Assembly (NCBI GenBank): GCA_902465155.1
Contig: CABQLY010000006.1
Span: 1 to 64,000 of the forward strand
DNA length: 64,000 nucleotides
Source: an uncultured Oscillospiraceae bacterium
GTDB lineage: Bacteria; Bacillota; Clostridia; Oscillospirales; Acutalibacteraceae
Reading direction: 5' to 3'
Positions 30,319-39,948 of this stretch are shown piece by piece. Positions within the stretch are counted from its first letter, which is position 1. Each line of letters starts with the position of its first letter. Below the pieces are notes generated by a model, which saw only the letters and a program-made list of their open reading frames with translations, was not told the DNA's origin and did not search any database. A program made the translations under genes and the position numbers.

Positions 30319-30633
30319 ATGGTTTCCCAAACGGTAGAAAAAATTAAAGCGGCCGAGGCCGAAGCCGCTAACGCGCTGGCGCAAAGCAAGGCGCAGGCCG
30401 CCGCGCTTGTAGCCGCCGCCGAGCAGGGCGCAAAAACCGCGCGCGAAAATGCCCTGCAGCGCGCCGAAAGCGAAAAGCAGCGCCTTTTGCAGCAGGCCGA
30501 GGGGGAGCAGCAACAGCTTTTAGCCGCCGCCGAGCAGCAGGCGGCCAAAGCGGCCGAGCAGCTGCGGCAGGCAGTTGCCCCTAAGCACGAGCAAGCCGTA
30601 AAATCGGCCGTAAAACAGGTGCTGGGCCTTTAA
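30319..30633 (+). CDS. V-type ATPase G/H-like stalk subunit
   Basis: 104 residues, almost entirely Ala/Glu/Gln/Lys coiled coil, ending KSAVKQVLGL. This size and composition in front of subunit I is typical of NtpF/AhaH, the peripheral stalk partner of subunit E. AAGGGGG before the ATG. First gene of the V-ATPase operon. Confidence 0.75.
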   Translation: MVSQTVEKIKAAEAEAANALAQSKAQAAALVAAAEQGAKTARENALQRAESEKQRLLQQAEGEQQQLLAAAEQQAAKAAEQLRQAVAPKHEQAVKSAVKQVLGL

Positions 30634-30826
30634 ATTGCCGGTTAAAGCAGCCGGGTACATTAAGTTTAACCTTAGGCTTGTATTTTAACCTGTACGCCTG
30701 CAAAAGCCGCTTTAAAGCCCTTTGGGGCAGCGCCTGGACTTTGCCGCAGCTTTAAAAGCGGGCTAAAACCGGCAAAATTAACGCAAAACGCCCTCACGCC
30801 TTGCCGCACCAACGGAGGTGGTTTAT

Positions 30827-32827
30827 TTGGCAAAGCTGACCATGCAAAAAATTGAAATTGTTGCCCTGTTGACCGACAGCAAAAAAATAGTAGAACGCCT
30901 GCAGCGGCGCGGGGTATTAGAGCTAACGCAGTTTGATGACGAGCAGACCGTTCGGCTGAACACCGCGGCGCAGGTACAGCTGTTAGAAAAAAATCTGCAA
31001 ACGGCCGAGCGCGCGTTAGAGCAGCTGAACCTTTACGCGCCGGAAAACACCGGGCTAAAGGGGATGTTTACCTTTTTAGACGGCCGAACGGCAATTGAAA
31101 AGCACCGTTTTGGCGAGCTGGCCGAACGGCCGGAGCGCTATTTAAACCTGTGCTTTGAAATTTTAAACCGTGTGCGCACGGTGCAGGAAAATAACGCGGC
31201 CATTGCCCGTAACCAAGCGCTGTACGACCAATTAGCCCCGTGGCGGGAGCTGGATATTCCGCAGCGTTTTTCGGGCACCGAAAATGTAGCCTGCGCGGTT
31301 GGCAGCCTGCCCGGCGCCTTTACGGCCGAGCAGCTAACGGCCGAGCTTGGCAAGGCCGCAAATACCAATTTGGTAGAGGCCAAGGTGCTGCCCGGCGCTA
31401 AGGAGCAAACCCGCGCCGTGGTGTTTTGCCACCGCTCGGTGCAGCAGGCGGTACTTGCCGCTGCCAGAAAATTAGGCTTTGCGCAGCCGGCCGACCCAAC
31501 CAGGCACCCGCCAAAGGTGCGGTTGGAGCGCTATTTGGTCGAAAACAAGCGCTTGCAGGCCCAAATTGAGGAGAACACCAAGGCCTTAAAAGCCCTTTCG
31601 GGCCGGCAGCGGGAGCTGCACTTTTTAATTGACCTTTTAACCCTAAAGCGAGACCAGTACCGTGCGCTGCAGGCGGCCGGCACCACCGATAAGACCTTGA
31701 TCTTATGCGGGTGGATCGCCAAAAAAAATGCCTTGCCGCTAACCAAAGAGCTGGAAAAACGCTTTAGCGTTGCCATAACGGTAAGTAACCCGCCGTCGGA
31801 GGAAGACCCCCCGGTGCTGCTGGAAAACAACCGATTTAACGCCCCGGCCGAGGCCATTACCGAAATGTACGCCCTGCCCAACCGGCAGGATACCGACCCA
31901 ACCCCCATTTTTGCGTTTTTTTACTACCTGTTTTTTGGTATGATGCTTTCGGACGCCGGCTACGGCTTGGTTATGACGCTGGTAACCGGGCTTATTCTTA
32001 AAAAATCTAAGGTAGAGGGCACGCTGCGCCGCAGCCTTAAAATGTTTTTTTACTGCGGCATTTCCACCGTGTTCTGGGGGGCGCTGTTTGGCAGCTGGTT
32101 TGGCGATATTATTCCCGTGATTGCTAAAAATTACTTTCACACCACAATTACCACCTCGCAAATTGCGCTGTGGTTTGAGCCAATGGCCAACCCGGTAAAG
32201 CTGCTGCTGGTTTCGTTTTTATTAGGTATTATTCACCTGTTTGTGGGTGTGGCGGTAAACTGCTGGCAGCTGCTGCGGCAGCACAAGGTGTTTGACGCCG
32301 TGTTTGACACCCTGCCGGTGTATTTTATGATTTTAGGTATTATGCCCTTTGGCGCCGGCATTTTTGTGCCGGTAAACAGCCAGCTTTCAACCTACGGGCT
32401 GTACCTTGCCGCGGCGGGCGCCATTATTTTTGTGCTAACCAGCGCAAGGGCCAGTCGCAATCCCTTAAAACGGCTGCTGGGCGGGCTGTACGGAATGTAC
32501 AATTTTGCCTCGGGCTGGCTGGGCGATATTCTTTCCTACTCGCGGCTGCTGGCGTTGGGGCTTGCCACCGGCTCTATTGCCGGGGTAATTAATATGATGG
32601 CCACCATGCCCGAAAACATGGTGCTTAAAACGGTACTGCTGCTAATTGTTTTTCCGTTAGGGCACGGGTTGAACATTGCCGTTAATTTGCTGGGCGCCTA
32701 TGTACACGCGGCGCGACTGCAGTTTGTTGAGCTGTTTTCAAAGTTTTACGAGGGTGGGGGCCGCGCCTTTGCACCCTTAAAGGTACAAACGCAATATGTA
32801 AAATTTAAGGAGGAAAATGAATTATGA
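30827..32827 (+). CDS. ntpI: V-type ATPase subunit I (a)
   Basis: 666 residues from TTG 30827, chosen because GGAGG is 8 bases upstream and the protein then starts AKLTMQKIEIVALL. The cytoplasmic half (1-350) is helical with coiled coils; the membrane half has about seven helices: FAFFYYLFFGMMLSDAGYG, FWGALFGSWFGD, LGIIHLFVG and LSYSRLLALGLATG, the last carrying the conserved Arg of the ion path. It overlaps subunit K by 4 bases. Confidence 0.92.
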   Translation: MAKLTMQKIEIVALLTDSKKIVERLQRRGVLELTQFDDEQTVRLNTAAQVQLLEKNLQTAERALEQLNLYAPENTGLKGMFTFLDGRTAIEKHRFGELAERPERYLNLCFEILNRVRTVQENNAAIARNQALYDQLAPWRELDIPQRFSGTENVACAVGSLPGAFTAEQLTAELGKAANTNLVEAKVLPGAKEQTRAVVFCHRSVQQAVLAAARKLGFAQPADPTRHPPKVRLERYLVENKRLQAQIEENTKALKALSGRQRELHFLIDLLTLKRDQYRALQAAGTTDKTLILCGWIAKKNALPLTKELEKRFSVAITVSNPPSEEDPPVLLENNRFNAPAEAITEMYALPNRQDTDPTPIFAFFYYLFFGMMLSDAGYGLVMTLVTGLILKKSKVEGTLRRSLKMFFYCGISTVFWGALFGSWFGDIIPVIAKNYFHTTITTSQIALWFEPMANPVKLLLVSFLLGIIHLFVGVAVNCWQLLRQHKVFDAVFDTLPVYFMILGIMPFGAGIFVPVNSQLSTYGLYLAAAGAIIFVLTSARASRNPLKRLLGGLYGMYNFASGWLGDILSYSRLLALGLATGSIAGVINMMATMPENMVLKTVLLLIVFPLGHGLNIAVNLLGAYVHAARLQFVELFSKFYEGGGRAFAPLKVQTQYVKFKEENEL

Positions 32828-33321
32828 ACATGGCAACAATTTTTAACAACATTGGGTTTGAAATTGCAATTTTAGGCGCTGCTTTGGCGGCGCTGCTGGC
32901 GGGTATTGGCTCGGCTAAGGGCGTTGGCCTGGTGGGTCAGGCGGCCGCCGGTCTGGTGTCGGAGGATCCCGGTAAATTCAGCAAGGTTTTAATTTTGCAG
33001 CTGCTGCCGGGCACGCAGGGCCTGTACGGCCTGCTGGTGGCGGTGCTGGTGCTTTCTAAGGTTGGGGCAATTGGCGGCAGTGCCGCTGCGGTAACCCTAA
33101 ACCAGGGCCTGGCGCTGTTTGGCGGCTGTATGCCAATTGCAATTACCGGCCTGTTTTCGGCCATTGCGCAGGGCAAAACCGCTGCGGCCGGCGTTGGCAT
33201 TGTTGCCAAAAAGCCCGAGCAAAGCAGTAAAGCGTTAATTATGGCCGCCATGGTTGAAACCTACGCCATTTTGGCGCTGCTGGTTTCTATTTTAATTGTT
33301 TCCGGCGTGCAAATTGGTTAA
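32824..33321 (+). CDS. ntpK: V-type ATPase subunit K (proteolipid, Na+ type)
   Basis: 165 residues, two fused hairpins with four helices. The Na+ ligands known from Enterococcus hirae NtpK appear to be present: Leu61, Thr64 and Gln65 in LQLLPGTQGLYG, Gln116 in SAIAQGKTAAAG and Glu145 in MVETYAILA. The rotor ring should therefore bind Na+, making this a sodium-coupled ATPase. Confidence 0.92.
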   Translation: MNMATIFNNIGFEIAILGAALAALLAGIGSAKGVGLVGQAAAGLVSEDPGKFSKVLILQLLPGTQGLYGLLVAVLVLSKVGAIGGSAAAVTLNQGLALFGGCMPIAITGLFSAIAQGKTAAAGVGIVAKKPEQSSKALIMAAMVETYAILALLVSILIVSGVQIG

Positions 33322-33336
33322 ACCGGGGGGATTACC

Positions 33337-33900
33337 ATGACCGGCTTAGAAAAAATTATTGCCCAAATTAAAAAAGACGGCGACGCCGCCTGCAACGAGG
33401 TGCTGCAAAAGGCGCAGCAGCAGGCAGAAGAAATAACCGCCCGGGGCGAAAAGGCGGCCGAGCAGGCTTACAGCACCGCCGCCGAAAATGCCAAGGCTTT
33501 GTACCAAACCCGGCTGCAAAAGGCGCAAAGCGCCGCCGAGGCGCTGCAAAGCCGCAAGGCGCTGGAGGCAAGGGCGCTGCTGTTAGAGCAAACGCTGGCC
33601 GCTGCCGCCGAGAAGCTAAACGCCCTTTCGGGGGAGGAGTATTTTACCGCGCTGCAGGGGCTGTTAAAAAAATGCCGCACCGGCCAACCGGGCGAGATTT
33701 TATTGAACGAGCAGGACTGCAACGCCTTGGCCGAACGGCTTTTGGCCCCCTACCCCGAGCTAAAGGCAGTTCCCGCAAGCCTTAAAAACGGCTTTATTTT
33801 GCGCTACGGCAAGGTAGAGCAAAACTGCACCTTTGCCGCGCTGCTGCGGGAAAAGCAGGATGAATTAAAAGATAGCCTTGCCGCCGTGCTGTTGGCCTAA
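33337..33900 (+). CDS. ntpE: V-type ATPase subunit E
   Basis: 187 residues: long N-terminal coiled coil (IIAQIKKDGDAACNEVLQKAQQQAEEI) and a small C-terminal alpha/beta domain, as in peripheral stalk subunit E. Good GGGGG before the ATG, 15 bases after ntpK. Confidence 0.88.
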   Translation: MTGLEKIIAQIKKDGDAACNEVLQKAQQQAEEITARGEKAAEQAYSTAAENAKALYQTRLQKAQSAAEALQSRKALEARALLLEQTLAAAAEKLNALSGEEYFTALQGLLKKCRTGQPGEILLNEQDCNALAERLLAPYPELKAVPASLKNGFILRYGKVEQNCTFAALLREKQDELKDSLAAVLLA

Positions 33901-34404
33901 CGCGGGCGGCTTGCCTGCCCGTTTACGCCGGCCGCTGTTTGTGCCCGTGCTCCGCAGAGGGCAGCCGCACCGGCCTAAAAGGGCAAATTAACAGCTTTGG
34001 GCTTTTATTTGTGCCGCCTTGCAATTGTTGTTCCCCGCAAGGCTAACGCTTTACGGTTAACGCTTAAAAAAAGCCTTAGGCTGCCTTTGCAAACAAATTT
34101 AAAACCTGTTTTAACGCTTTATTTTTAGCGCGGCGCGTTGGCGTTGCAAATAGGGGCACAGTATTAAGCCCTTAAGCCTGTAAGCCCCGGCCAAGCGGCC
34201 GGTGCCGCCCGCTCTGCTAAAAATGCGGCAGCAAAATTTACCACCCAAAACGGCAAGCTTTTTGGCCTTTTAAACGCCGCAGCTTACAGCAGCGGCCGGG
34301 CGGGCAACGCTGTTTAACCGGGAACCGTTTATATTTTTAAGGCGCCGGGGCCAGCGGCTTTTGCCGGCCAAAGCCCTTGCCGCCTTTGCCGGAGGAAAAC
34401 AGAT
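33901..34404. other. 504-bp non-coding gap inside the V-ATPase operon
   Basis: No ORF with a ribosome site and no clear terminator or promoter. Short GC-rich inverted pieces occur (for example CCGGCCAAGCGGCCGG at 34187-34202). Other joints in the F-to-B part of this operon are only a few bases, so the gap is unusual. Confidence 0.5.
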
Positions 34405-35379
34405 ATGTTAAAAGACACCGAGTACGCCTACGCCGTTGCCAAGGTGCGCGTGCATGAAGCGGCACTACTGAAAAAGGCCGACACCGAGCGGCTGATTGCC
34501 GCGGCCGACGCACGCGAGTTTTTTAGGATTTTAGCCGACCTTGGCTGGCAGGAGGCCGAGGAAACCGAGAATTTAAACGCCCTGCTGCAAAAGCGGGCCG
34601 AGAATTGCTGGGCGCTTTTAAGCGAGTGCGCGCCGGACGCCGCCGAGCTGCAATTTTTGTTGGTGCCAAACGATTTTCACAACCTTAAAGCCGTTTTAAA
34701 GGCGCTGGTTTCGGGCTGCGAGCTGGCCGGGCTCATTCAAACACCGGCCTTAACAAGTGTAGAATTATTGCAGCAAGCCCTGCGGGAAAAACGCTTTACG
34801 CTTTTGCCGCCCTATTTGAGGCAACCGGCCGAGCAGGCCTACCGCCTTATTACCCAAACGGCCGACGGCTTTGCAACAGATGTTTATTTAGATAACGCTG
34901 CGCTGGCGGTGCAGTACCAAATGGCCCAAAGCACCCGCTGCAGCCTGTTTTTAAAAATTGCCGCCGCCCGGCTGCAGGGCGCTGCGTTTCAAGCGGCGCT
35001 GCGGCTGTGCAGCCGCGGTAAGGACGCCGCGTTTATTAAACCGCTGCTGCCGCAAAGCCCCGCCTTAAACGCTGCGGCGTTGGCTGCCACTGCCGCCCAA
35101 AGCACCGAGGAGCTTGCCGCCTACCTTACAACCGTTTGGGGGCCGGAGGCCGGCAAAGCGGCGTTAAAGGGCTTTTCAAGCTTTGAAAGGTTTTGCGACG
35201 ACCGGCTGCTGCAGTTGTTAGACGAGGCCCGGCTAATTAGCCTTGGGCCGCAGCCCTTAGCGGCCTACTACTTTGCCGTAGCCGCCGAGCTAAAAACGGT
35301 TCGCATTATTTTTAACTGTAAACAAAACGGTATTAGCCGTGAGGATATTGAAAAGAGGGTGAGGGCGCTTTATGTATAA
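34405..35379 (+). CDS. ntpC: V-type ATPase subunit C (d)
   Basis: 324 residues, all-helical, of the V-ATPase C/AC39 family: starts DTEYAYAVAKVRVHEAALL, with FHNLKAVLKAL and a C-terminal ELKTVRIIFNCKQNGISREDI that matches the family's end. It links the central stalk to the K ring. GGAGG lies before the ATG; the end overlaps subunit F by 8 bases. Confidence 0.9.
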   Translation: MLKDTEYAYAVAKVRVHEAALLKKADTERLIAAADAREFFRILADLGWQEAEETENLNALLQKRAENCWALLSECAPDAAELQFLLVPNDFHNLKAVLKALVSGCELAGLIQTPALTSVELLQQALREKRFTLLPPYLRQPAEQAYRLITQTADGFATDVYLDNAALAVQYQMAQSTRCSLFLKIAAARLQGAAFQAALRLCSRGKDAAFIKPLLPQSPALNAAALAATAAQSTEELAAYLTTVWGPEAGKAALKGFSSFERFCDDRLLQLLDEARLISLGPQPLAAYYFAVAAELKTVRIIFNCKQNGISREDIEKRVRALYV

Positions 35380-35698
35380 ACTTGCCTGTATGGGGGACGC
35401 CGCCAGCGTTAGCGGCTACGCCGCACTGGGGCTGGAAACCTTTGCGTTTGAACCGGCCGAGGTGAAAAAGGCCGGCGAAACCCTGCACCGCCTGGCGCAA
35501 AACGGCTACGGCGTTATTTATATTACCGAGGCGCTGGCGCAGGGCTTAGCGCAGGAGATTGCCCGTTACAACGACAAACCGCTGCCGGCTATTATTTTAA
35601 TTCCGGGCGTTTTGGGCAACACCGGCAACGGGCTGCGGAATGTATTTAAAAGTGTGGAGCGCGCCGTGGGCTCTAACATTTTGCAAAATCAGGATTGA
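35372..35698 (+). CDS. ntpG: V-type ATPase subunit F
   Basis: 108 residues, the size of V-ATPase F. YGVIYITEALA and PAIILIPG are the family's beta strands. Central stalk. The end is 14 bases upstream of the subunit A start. Firmicute naming varies (ntpG/atpF). Confidence 0.85.
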   Translation: MYKLACMGDAASVSGYAALGLETFAFEPAEVKKAGETLHRLAQNGYGVIYITEALAQGLAQEIARYNDKPLPAIILIPGVLGNTGNGLRNVFKSVERAVGSNILQNQD

Positions 35699-35712
35699 GG
35701 TGTAACTTTAAA

Positions 35713-37476
35713 ATGAGCAAGGGAATTATTACCAAGGTTGCCGGCCCGCTGGTAGTGGCAGACGGTATGCGTGACGCGAATATGTTTGATGTAGTGCGGG
35801 TCAGCAATCAGCGCCTGATAGGCGAGATTATTGAAATGCACGGAGATAAAGCTTCGATTCAGGTTTACGAGGAAACCTCGGGCCTTGGCACCGGGGAGCC
35901 GGTGGAATCTACCGGAGAGCCTATGAGCGTAGAGCTGGGCCCCGGTTTAATTGGCAGCATTTTTGACGGTATTCAGCGCCCGCTGGACGATATTATGAAA
36001 ATATCCGGCAATAATTTAGAGCGCGGCGTAGAGGTCAGCGCCCTAAAGCGCGATTTAATTTGGCATTTTGAGCCTACCGTTCAGGTTGGCGACAAGGTTT
36101 TAGAGGGCGATGTTTTAGGCACCGTGCAGGAAACCGATATTGTAACCCAAAAAATCATGGTTCCGCCCGGAAAATCCGGCACGGTTAAAAGCATTACCGC
36201 CGGCGATTTTAAAGTAGACCAAACCGTTTGTGTGCTGCAGACCGAAAAGGGCGAGCTGCCGCTGAGCCTTATGCAAAAATGGCCGGTTCGTAAAGGGCGC
36301 CCGTACGCCAAAAAGCTAAGCCCCGACAAGCCGCTTATTACCGGCCAGCGCGTAATAGACGCCATGTTCCCCATTGCCAAAGGCGGCGTGGCCGCAATTC
36401 CCGGCCCGTTTGGCTCGGGCAAAACGGTAACGCAGCACCAGCTGGCAAAATGGGCCGAGGCCGATATTGTGGTTTACATTGGCTGCGGCGAGCGCGGCAA
36501 CGAGATGACCGATGTTTTAAACGAGTTCCCGGAGCTGATCGACCCGCACACCGGCAAATCCTTAATGGAGCGCACGGTGCTTATTGCCAATACCTCCGAT
36601 ATGCCGGTGGCCGCGCGTGAGGCCTCTATTTACACCGGCATTACCATTGCCGAATATTTTAGGGATATGGGCTATTCGGTAGCCCTTATGGCCGATTCCA
36701 CCTCCCGCTGGGCCGAGGCGCTGCGCGAAATGTCCGGCCGGTTGGAGGAAATGCCGGGTGAGGAGGGCTACCCCGCCTACCTTGGCAGCCGTTTGGCGCA
36801 GTTTTACGAGCGCGCCGGTCATGTTGTTTCCTTAGGGCAAGACGCGCGCGAGGGTGCCCTTTCGGTAATTGGGGCGGTTTCGCCCCCCGGCGGCGATATT
36901 TCCGAGCCGGTTTCGCAGGCCACCCTGCGTATTGTTAAGGTGTTCTGGGGGTTAGATTCCGCCCTGGCCTACAAGCGGCACTTTCCCGCTATTAACTGGC
37001 TTACCAGCTACTCGCTTTACACCGACTCTTTAGCCCCGTGGTTTGAAAAAAATGTAGACCCGGATTGGATGAAGCTGCGCGGCCGCTTAATGGCGCTGCT
37101 GCAGGATGAAGCTAAGTTAGATGAAATTGTTAAGCTGGTTGGCATGGACGCTTTATCGCCGGGCGACCGTTTAAAAATGGAAACGGCCCGCTCTATTCGC
37201 GAGGACTTTTTGCACCAGCTGGCCTTTCACGAGGTAGATACCTACACCTCGCTGAAAAAGCAGCTTTATATGATGCGGTTAATTTTAGCCTACTACGATG
37301 AATGTGCAAAAGCGGTAGCGCAAAATGCAAACATTGAAACGCTGGCAAACCTGCCGGTGCGCGAGCAAATTGGCCGCTTTAAGTACACGCCGGAGGAGCA
37401 AATTGACGAAAAGTACAACGCGGTGCTTAACGAGCTGCAAGCTGCGGTAAAAGCCGCCGAACAGGAGGAACGCTAA
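35713..37476 (+). CDS. ntpA: V-type ATPase catalytic subunit A
   Basis: 587 residues from ATG 35713 (GAGGTG upstream; an open frame further up is not needed). P-loop GPFGSGKT, catalytic Glu in GCGERGNE, MADSTSRWAEALREMSGRLEEMPG, and the A-specific non-homologous insert (about 110-190). It hydrolyses ATP (or, run in reverse, makes it). It is followed immediately by subunit B. Confidence 0.95.
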   Translation: MSKGIITKVAGPLVVADGMRDANMFDVVRVSNQRLIGEIIEMHGDKASIQVYEETSGLGTGEPVESTGEPMSVELGPGLIGSIFDGIQRPLDDIMKISGNNLERGVEVSALKRDLIWHFEPTVQVGDKVLEGDVLGTVQETDIVTQKIMVPPGKSGTVKSITAGDFKVDQTVCVLQTEKGELPLSLMQKWPVRKGRPYAKKLSPDKPLITGQRVIDAMFPIAKGGVAAIPGPFGSGKTVTQHQLAKWAEADIVVYIGCGERGNEMTDVLNEFPELIDPHTGKSLMERTVLIANTSDMPVAAREASIYTGITIAEYFRDMGYSVALMADSTSRWAEALREMSGRLEEMPGEEGYPAYLGSRLAQFYERAGHVVSLGQDAREGALSVIGAVSPPGGDISEPVSQATLRIVKVFWGLDSALAYKRHFPAINWLTSYSLYTDSLAPWFEKNVDPDWMKLRGRLMALLQDEAKLDEIVKLVGMDALSPGDRLKMETARSIREDFLHQLAFHEVDTYTSLKKQLYMMRLILAYYDECAKAVAQNANIETLANLPVREQIGRFKYTPEEQIDEKYNAVLNELQAAVKAAEQEER

Positions 37477-38868
37477 ATGCCAAAGGAGTACAGAACAATT
37501 GAAGAGGTTTCGGGCCCGTTAATGCTGGTAAAGCAGGTGCAGGGCGTTGCCTACAACGAGCTGGGCGAAATTGAGCTGGAAAGCGGAGAGACCCGCCGCT
37601 GCCGCGTGCTGGAGGTTGACGGCACCAACGCGCTGGTGCAGCTGTTTGAAAGCTCTACCGGCATTAACTTGGCCAACAGCAAGGTGCGTTTTTTGGGCCG
37701 CCAAATGGAGCTGGGCGTTTCTACCGATATGCTGGGCCGCGTGTTTGACGGGTTGGGTCGGCCTATTGATAACGGGCCGGAAATTATTCCCGAAATGCGG
37801 CTGGATGTTAACGGCCGCCCCATGAACCCCGCCGCCCGCCGCTACCCGCAGGAGTTTATTCAAACCGGGGTTTCGGCAATCGACGGGTTAAATACCCTGG
37901 TTCGCGGGCAAAAGCTGCCAATTTTTTCGGCCTCGGGTCTGCCGCACTCTAACCTTGCGGCGCAAATTGCCCGGCAGGCAAAGGTGCGTGGAACCAACGA
38001 GCAGTTTGCCGTTGTTTTTGCCGCCATGGGTATAACCTTTGAGGAATCTAACTACTTTGTAAACAGCTTTCGCGAGGCCGGCTCCTTAGACCGTACCGTG
38101 CTGTTTGTAAACCTGGCCAACGACCCGGCCATTGAGCGCATTGCCACCCCCAAAATGGCCCTAACCGCGGCCGAGTATTTAGCCTTTCAAAAGGGGATGC
38201 ATGTGCTGGTAATTTTAACCGACATTACCAACTACGCCGACGCATTGCGTGAGGTTTCGGCCGCCCGTAAGGAGGTGCCCGGCCGCCGCGGCTACCCCGG
38301 CTATATGTACACCGATCTGGCCTCGATTTACGAGCGGGCCGGCCGCCAGCAGGGCTGCAGCGGCTCCATTACCATGATTCCTATTTTAACCATGCCGGAG
38401 GACGATAAAACCCACCCCATCCCCGACCTTACGGGCTACATTACCGAGGGGCAAATTATACTCTCCCGCGAGCTGTACCGCAAGGGCATTACGCCGCCGG
38501 TAGATGTTTTGCCCTCCCTTTCCCGGTTAAAGGATAAAGGCATTGGCGAGGGCAAGACCCGCGCCGACCACTCCAACTCCATGAACCAGCTGTTTTCGGC
38601 CTACGCCCGCGGAAAAGACTGTAAAGAGCTTATGACCATTTTGGGTGAATCGGCCCTAACCGAGGTAGATAAAAAATACGCCGAATTTGCCGACGCGTTT
38701 GAGGAAAAGTATGTTTCCCAAGGGTACCAAACCAACCGCACCATTGAGCAAACGCTGGATATTGGCTGGGAGCTGCTTAAAATTTTGCCGCGCAGCGAGC
38801 TAAAGCGAATTGACGAAAAGTTTTTGGCAAAGTATTATGATCAAAATAACGCCGAGGACAAAAATTAA
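37477..38868 (+). CDS. ntpB: V-type ATPase subunit B
   Basis: 463 residues. Starts EYRTIEEVSGPLMLVKQV; contains GLPHSNLAAQIARQA where the catalytic subunit has a P-loop (absent here, as expected), ILTDITNYADALREVSAAR and GRRGYPGYMYTDLASIYERAG. Regulatory, nucleotide-binding partner of A. Confidence 0.95.
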   Translation: MPKEYRTIEEVSGPLMLVKQVQGVAYNELGEIELESGETRRCRVLEVDGTNALVQLFESSTGINLANSKVRFLGRQMELGVSTDMLGRVFDGLGRPIDNGPEIIPEMRLDVNGRPMNPAARRYPQEFIQTGVSAIDGLNTLVRGQKLPIFSASGLPHSNLAAQIARQAKVRGTNEQFAVVFAAMGITFEESNYFVNSFREAGSLDRTVLFVNLANDPAIERIATPKMALTAAEYLAFQKGMHVLVILTDITNYADALREVSAARKEVPGRRGYPGYMYTDLASIYERAGRQQGCSGSITMIPILTMPEDDKTHPIPDLTGYITEGQIILSRELYRKGITPPVDVLPSLSRLKDKGIGEGKTRADHSNSMNQLFSAYARGKDCKELMTILGESALTEVDKKYAEFADAFEEKYVSQGYQTNRTIEQTLDIGWELLKILPRSELKRIDEKFLAKYYDQNNAEDKN

Positions 38869-38919
38869 GGCCGGGCCGGTTTGGCCTTGCCGGCGTAACA
38901 AAAAAGGGAGGTGAGCCGC

Positions 38920-39585
38920 TTGGCAATTTTAAATGTAAACCCAACCCGCATGGAGCTTTCGAACCTAAAAAAGAAGCTGAATACCTCGCGCCGCGGGCAC
39001 AAGCTGCTAAAGGATAAGCGCGACGAGCTAATGCGCCAGTTTATGGACTTAGTGCGCGAAAACCAGCGCCTGCGCGTAAAGGTAGAGGCGGCGCTGAAAA
39101 ACGCCAACAGCCACATGGCAATTGCCAAAAGCGTTATGAGCAACGCCGAAATTAGCACCGCCTTGGCGTTGCCGAAGCAGGAGGTACATTTAAGCGTTAG
39201 CGAAAAAAATGTTATGAGCGTAATGATTCCGGAATTTAACATTCAGTTTAAAACGGATGATATGAGCGATATGTTTTCCTACGGGTTTGCGTACACCTCC
39301 GGCGATTTAGACGACGCGGTAGCCGCCCTTTCTCAAGTGCTGCCGGATCTAATTCGCTTGGCCGAGGTAGAAAAATCCTGCCAGCTTATGGCGGCCGAAA
39401 TTGAAAAAACCCGCCGCCGGGTAAACGCGCTGGAGCATGTAATGATTCCGCGGTATGAGGAAACCATTCGCTACATTACCATGAAGCTGGATGAAAACGA
39501 GCGCAGCACCACCACCCGCCTAATGAAGGTAAAAAATATGATGGTGGAGGAAAACCTGCGCAAAAAGCACGCCGCCGAGGCGTAA
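38920..39585 (+). CDS. ntpD: V-type ATPase subunit D
   Basis: 221 residues from TTG 38920 (GGGAGG eight bases upstream), giving the typical start MAILNVNPTRMELSNLKKKL. Long helical pair with RRRVNALEHVMIPRYEETIRYI near the C-terminus. Central rotor shaft. Last gene of the operon. Confidence 0.92.
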   Translation: MAILNVNPTRMELSNLKKKLNTSRRGHKLLKDKRDELMRQFMDLVRENQRLRVKVEAALKNANSHMAIAKSVMSNAEISTALALPKQEVHLSVSEKNVMSVMIPEFNIQFKTDDMSDMFSYGFAYTSGDLDDAVAALSQVLPDLIRLAEVEKSCQLMAAEIEKTRRRVNALEHVMIPRYEETIRYITMKLDENERSTTTRLMKVKNMMVEENLRKKHAAEA

Positions 39586-39750
39586 CGCACCGCTGCGGCC
39601 GGCTGCAGCACACAGGTTAGGCCGGCACGCAGGTTTATTTCAGCGCTCTAAACCCGGCGCGTAAGCCAACTCAGCGCACAGCTGAAACCCGGTGTATCAA
39701 CTAAACCCCGCCACATCAAATGGGGGGTGCCGGGCTTTTAAATTTTGTTA

Positions 39751-39790
39751 AATTTGGCCCCTACCTTAACCGGCAGGGGCCAAATATTCT
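39751..39790 (+). terminator. terminator of the V-ATPase operon
   Basis: ATTTGGCCCCT pairs with AGGGGCCAAAT, followed by ATTCTTG. The rest of the gap 39586-39865 shows only GC-rich sequence with no gene. Confidence 0.65.
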
Positions 39791-39865
39791 TGTGCCAAAG
39801 CCGCACAAGGTACGGTTTTTGCCGGCGGGCTACCGGCGTGTGCCAAGGCCTTTAAAAAACACAAG

Positions 39866-39894
39866 TTGACAGGCACTAAAAAAAGTGGTAAAAT
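39866..39894 (+). promoter_or_regulatory. promoter of the capE-capG pair
   Basis: TTGACA, 17 bp, TAAAAT. A hairpin (AAATTGGTGCA with TGCACTCCAATTT, about 39900-39928) with a T-run follows inside the 5' UTR and may attenuate. Confidence 0.75.
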
Positions 39895-39948
39895 TATTAA
39901 AATTGGTGCATTGTGCACTCCAATTTTTTAAAATAAAGGGGTATTAAT

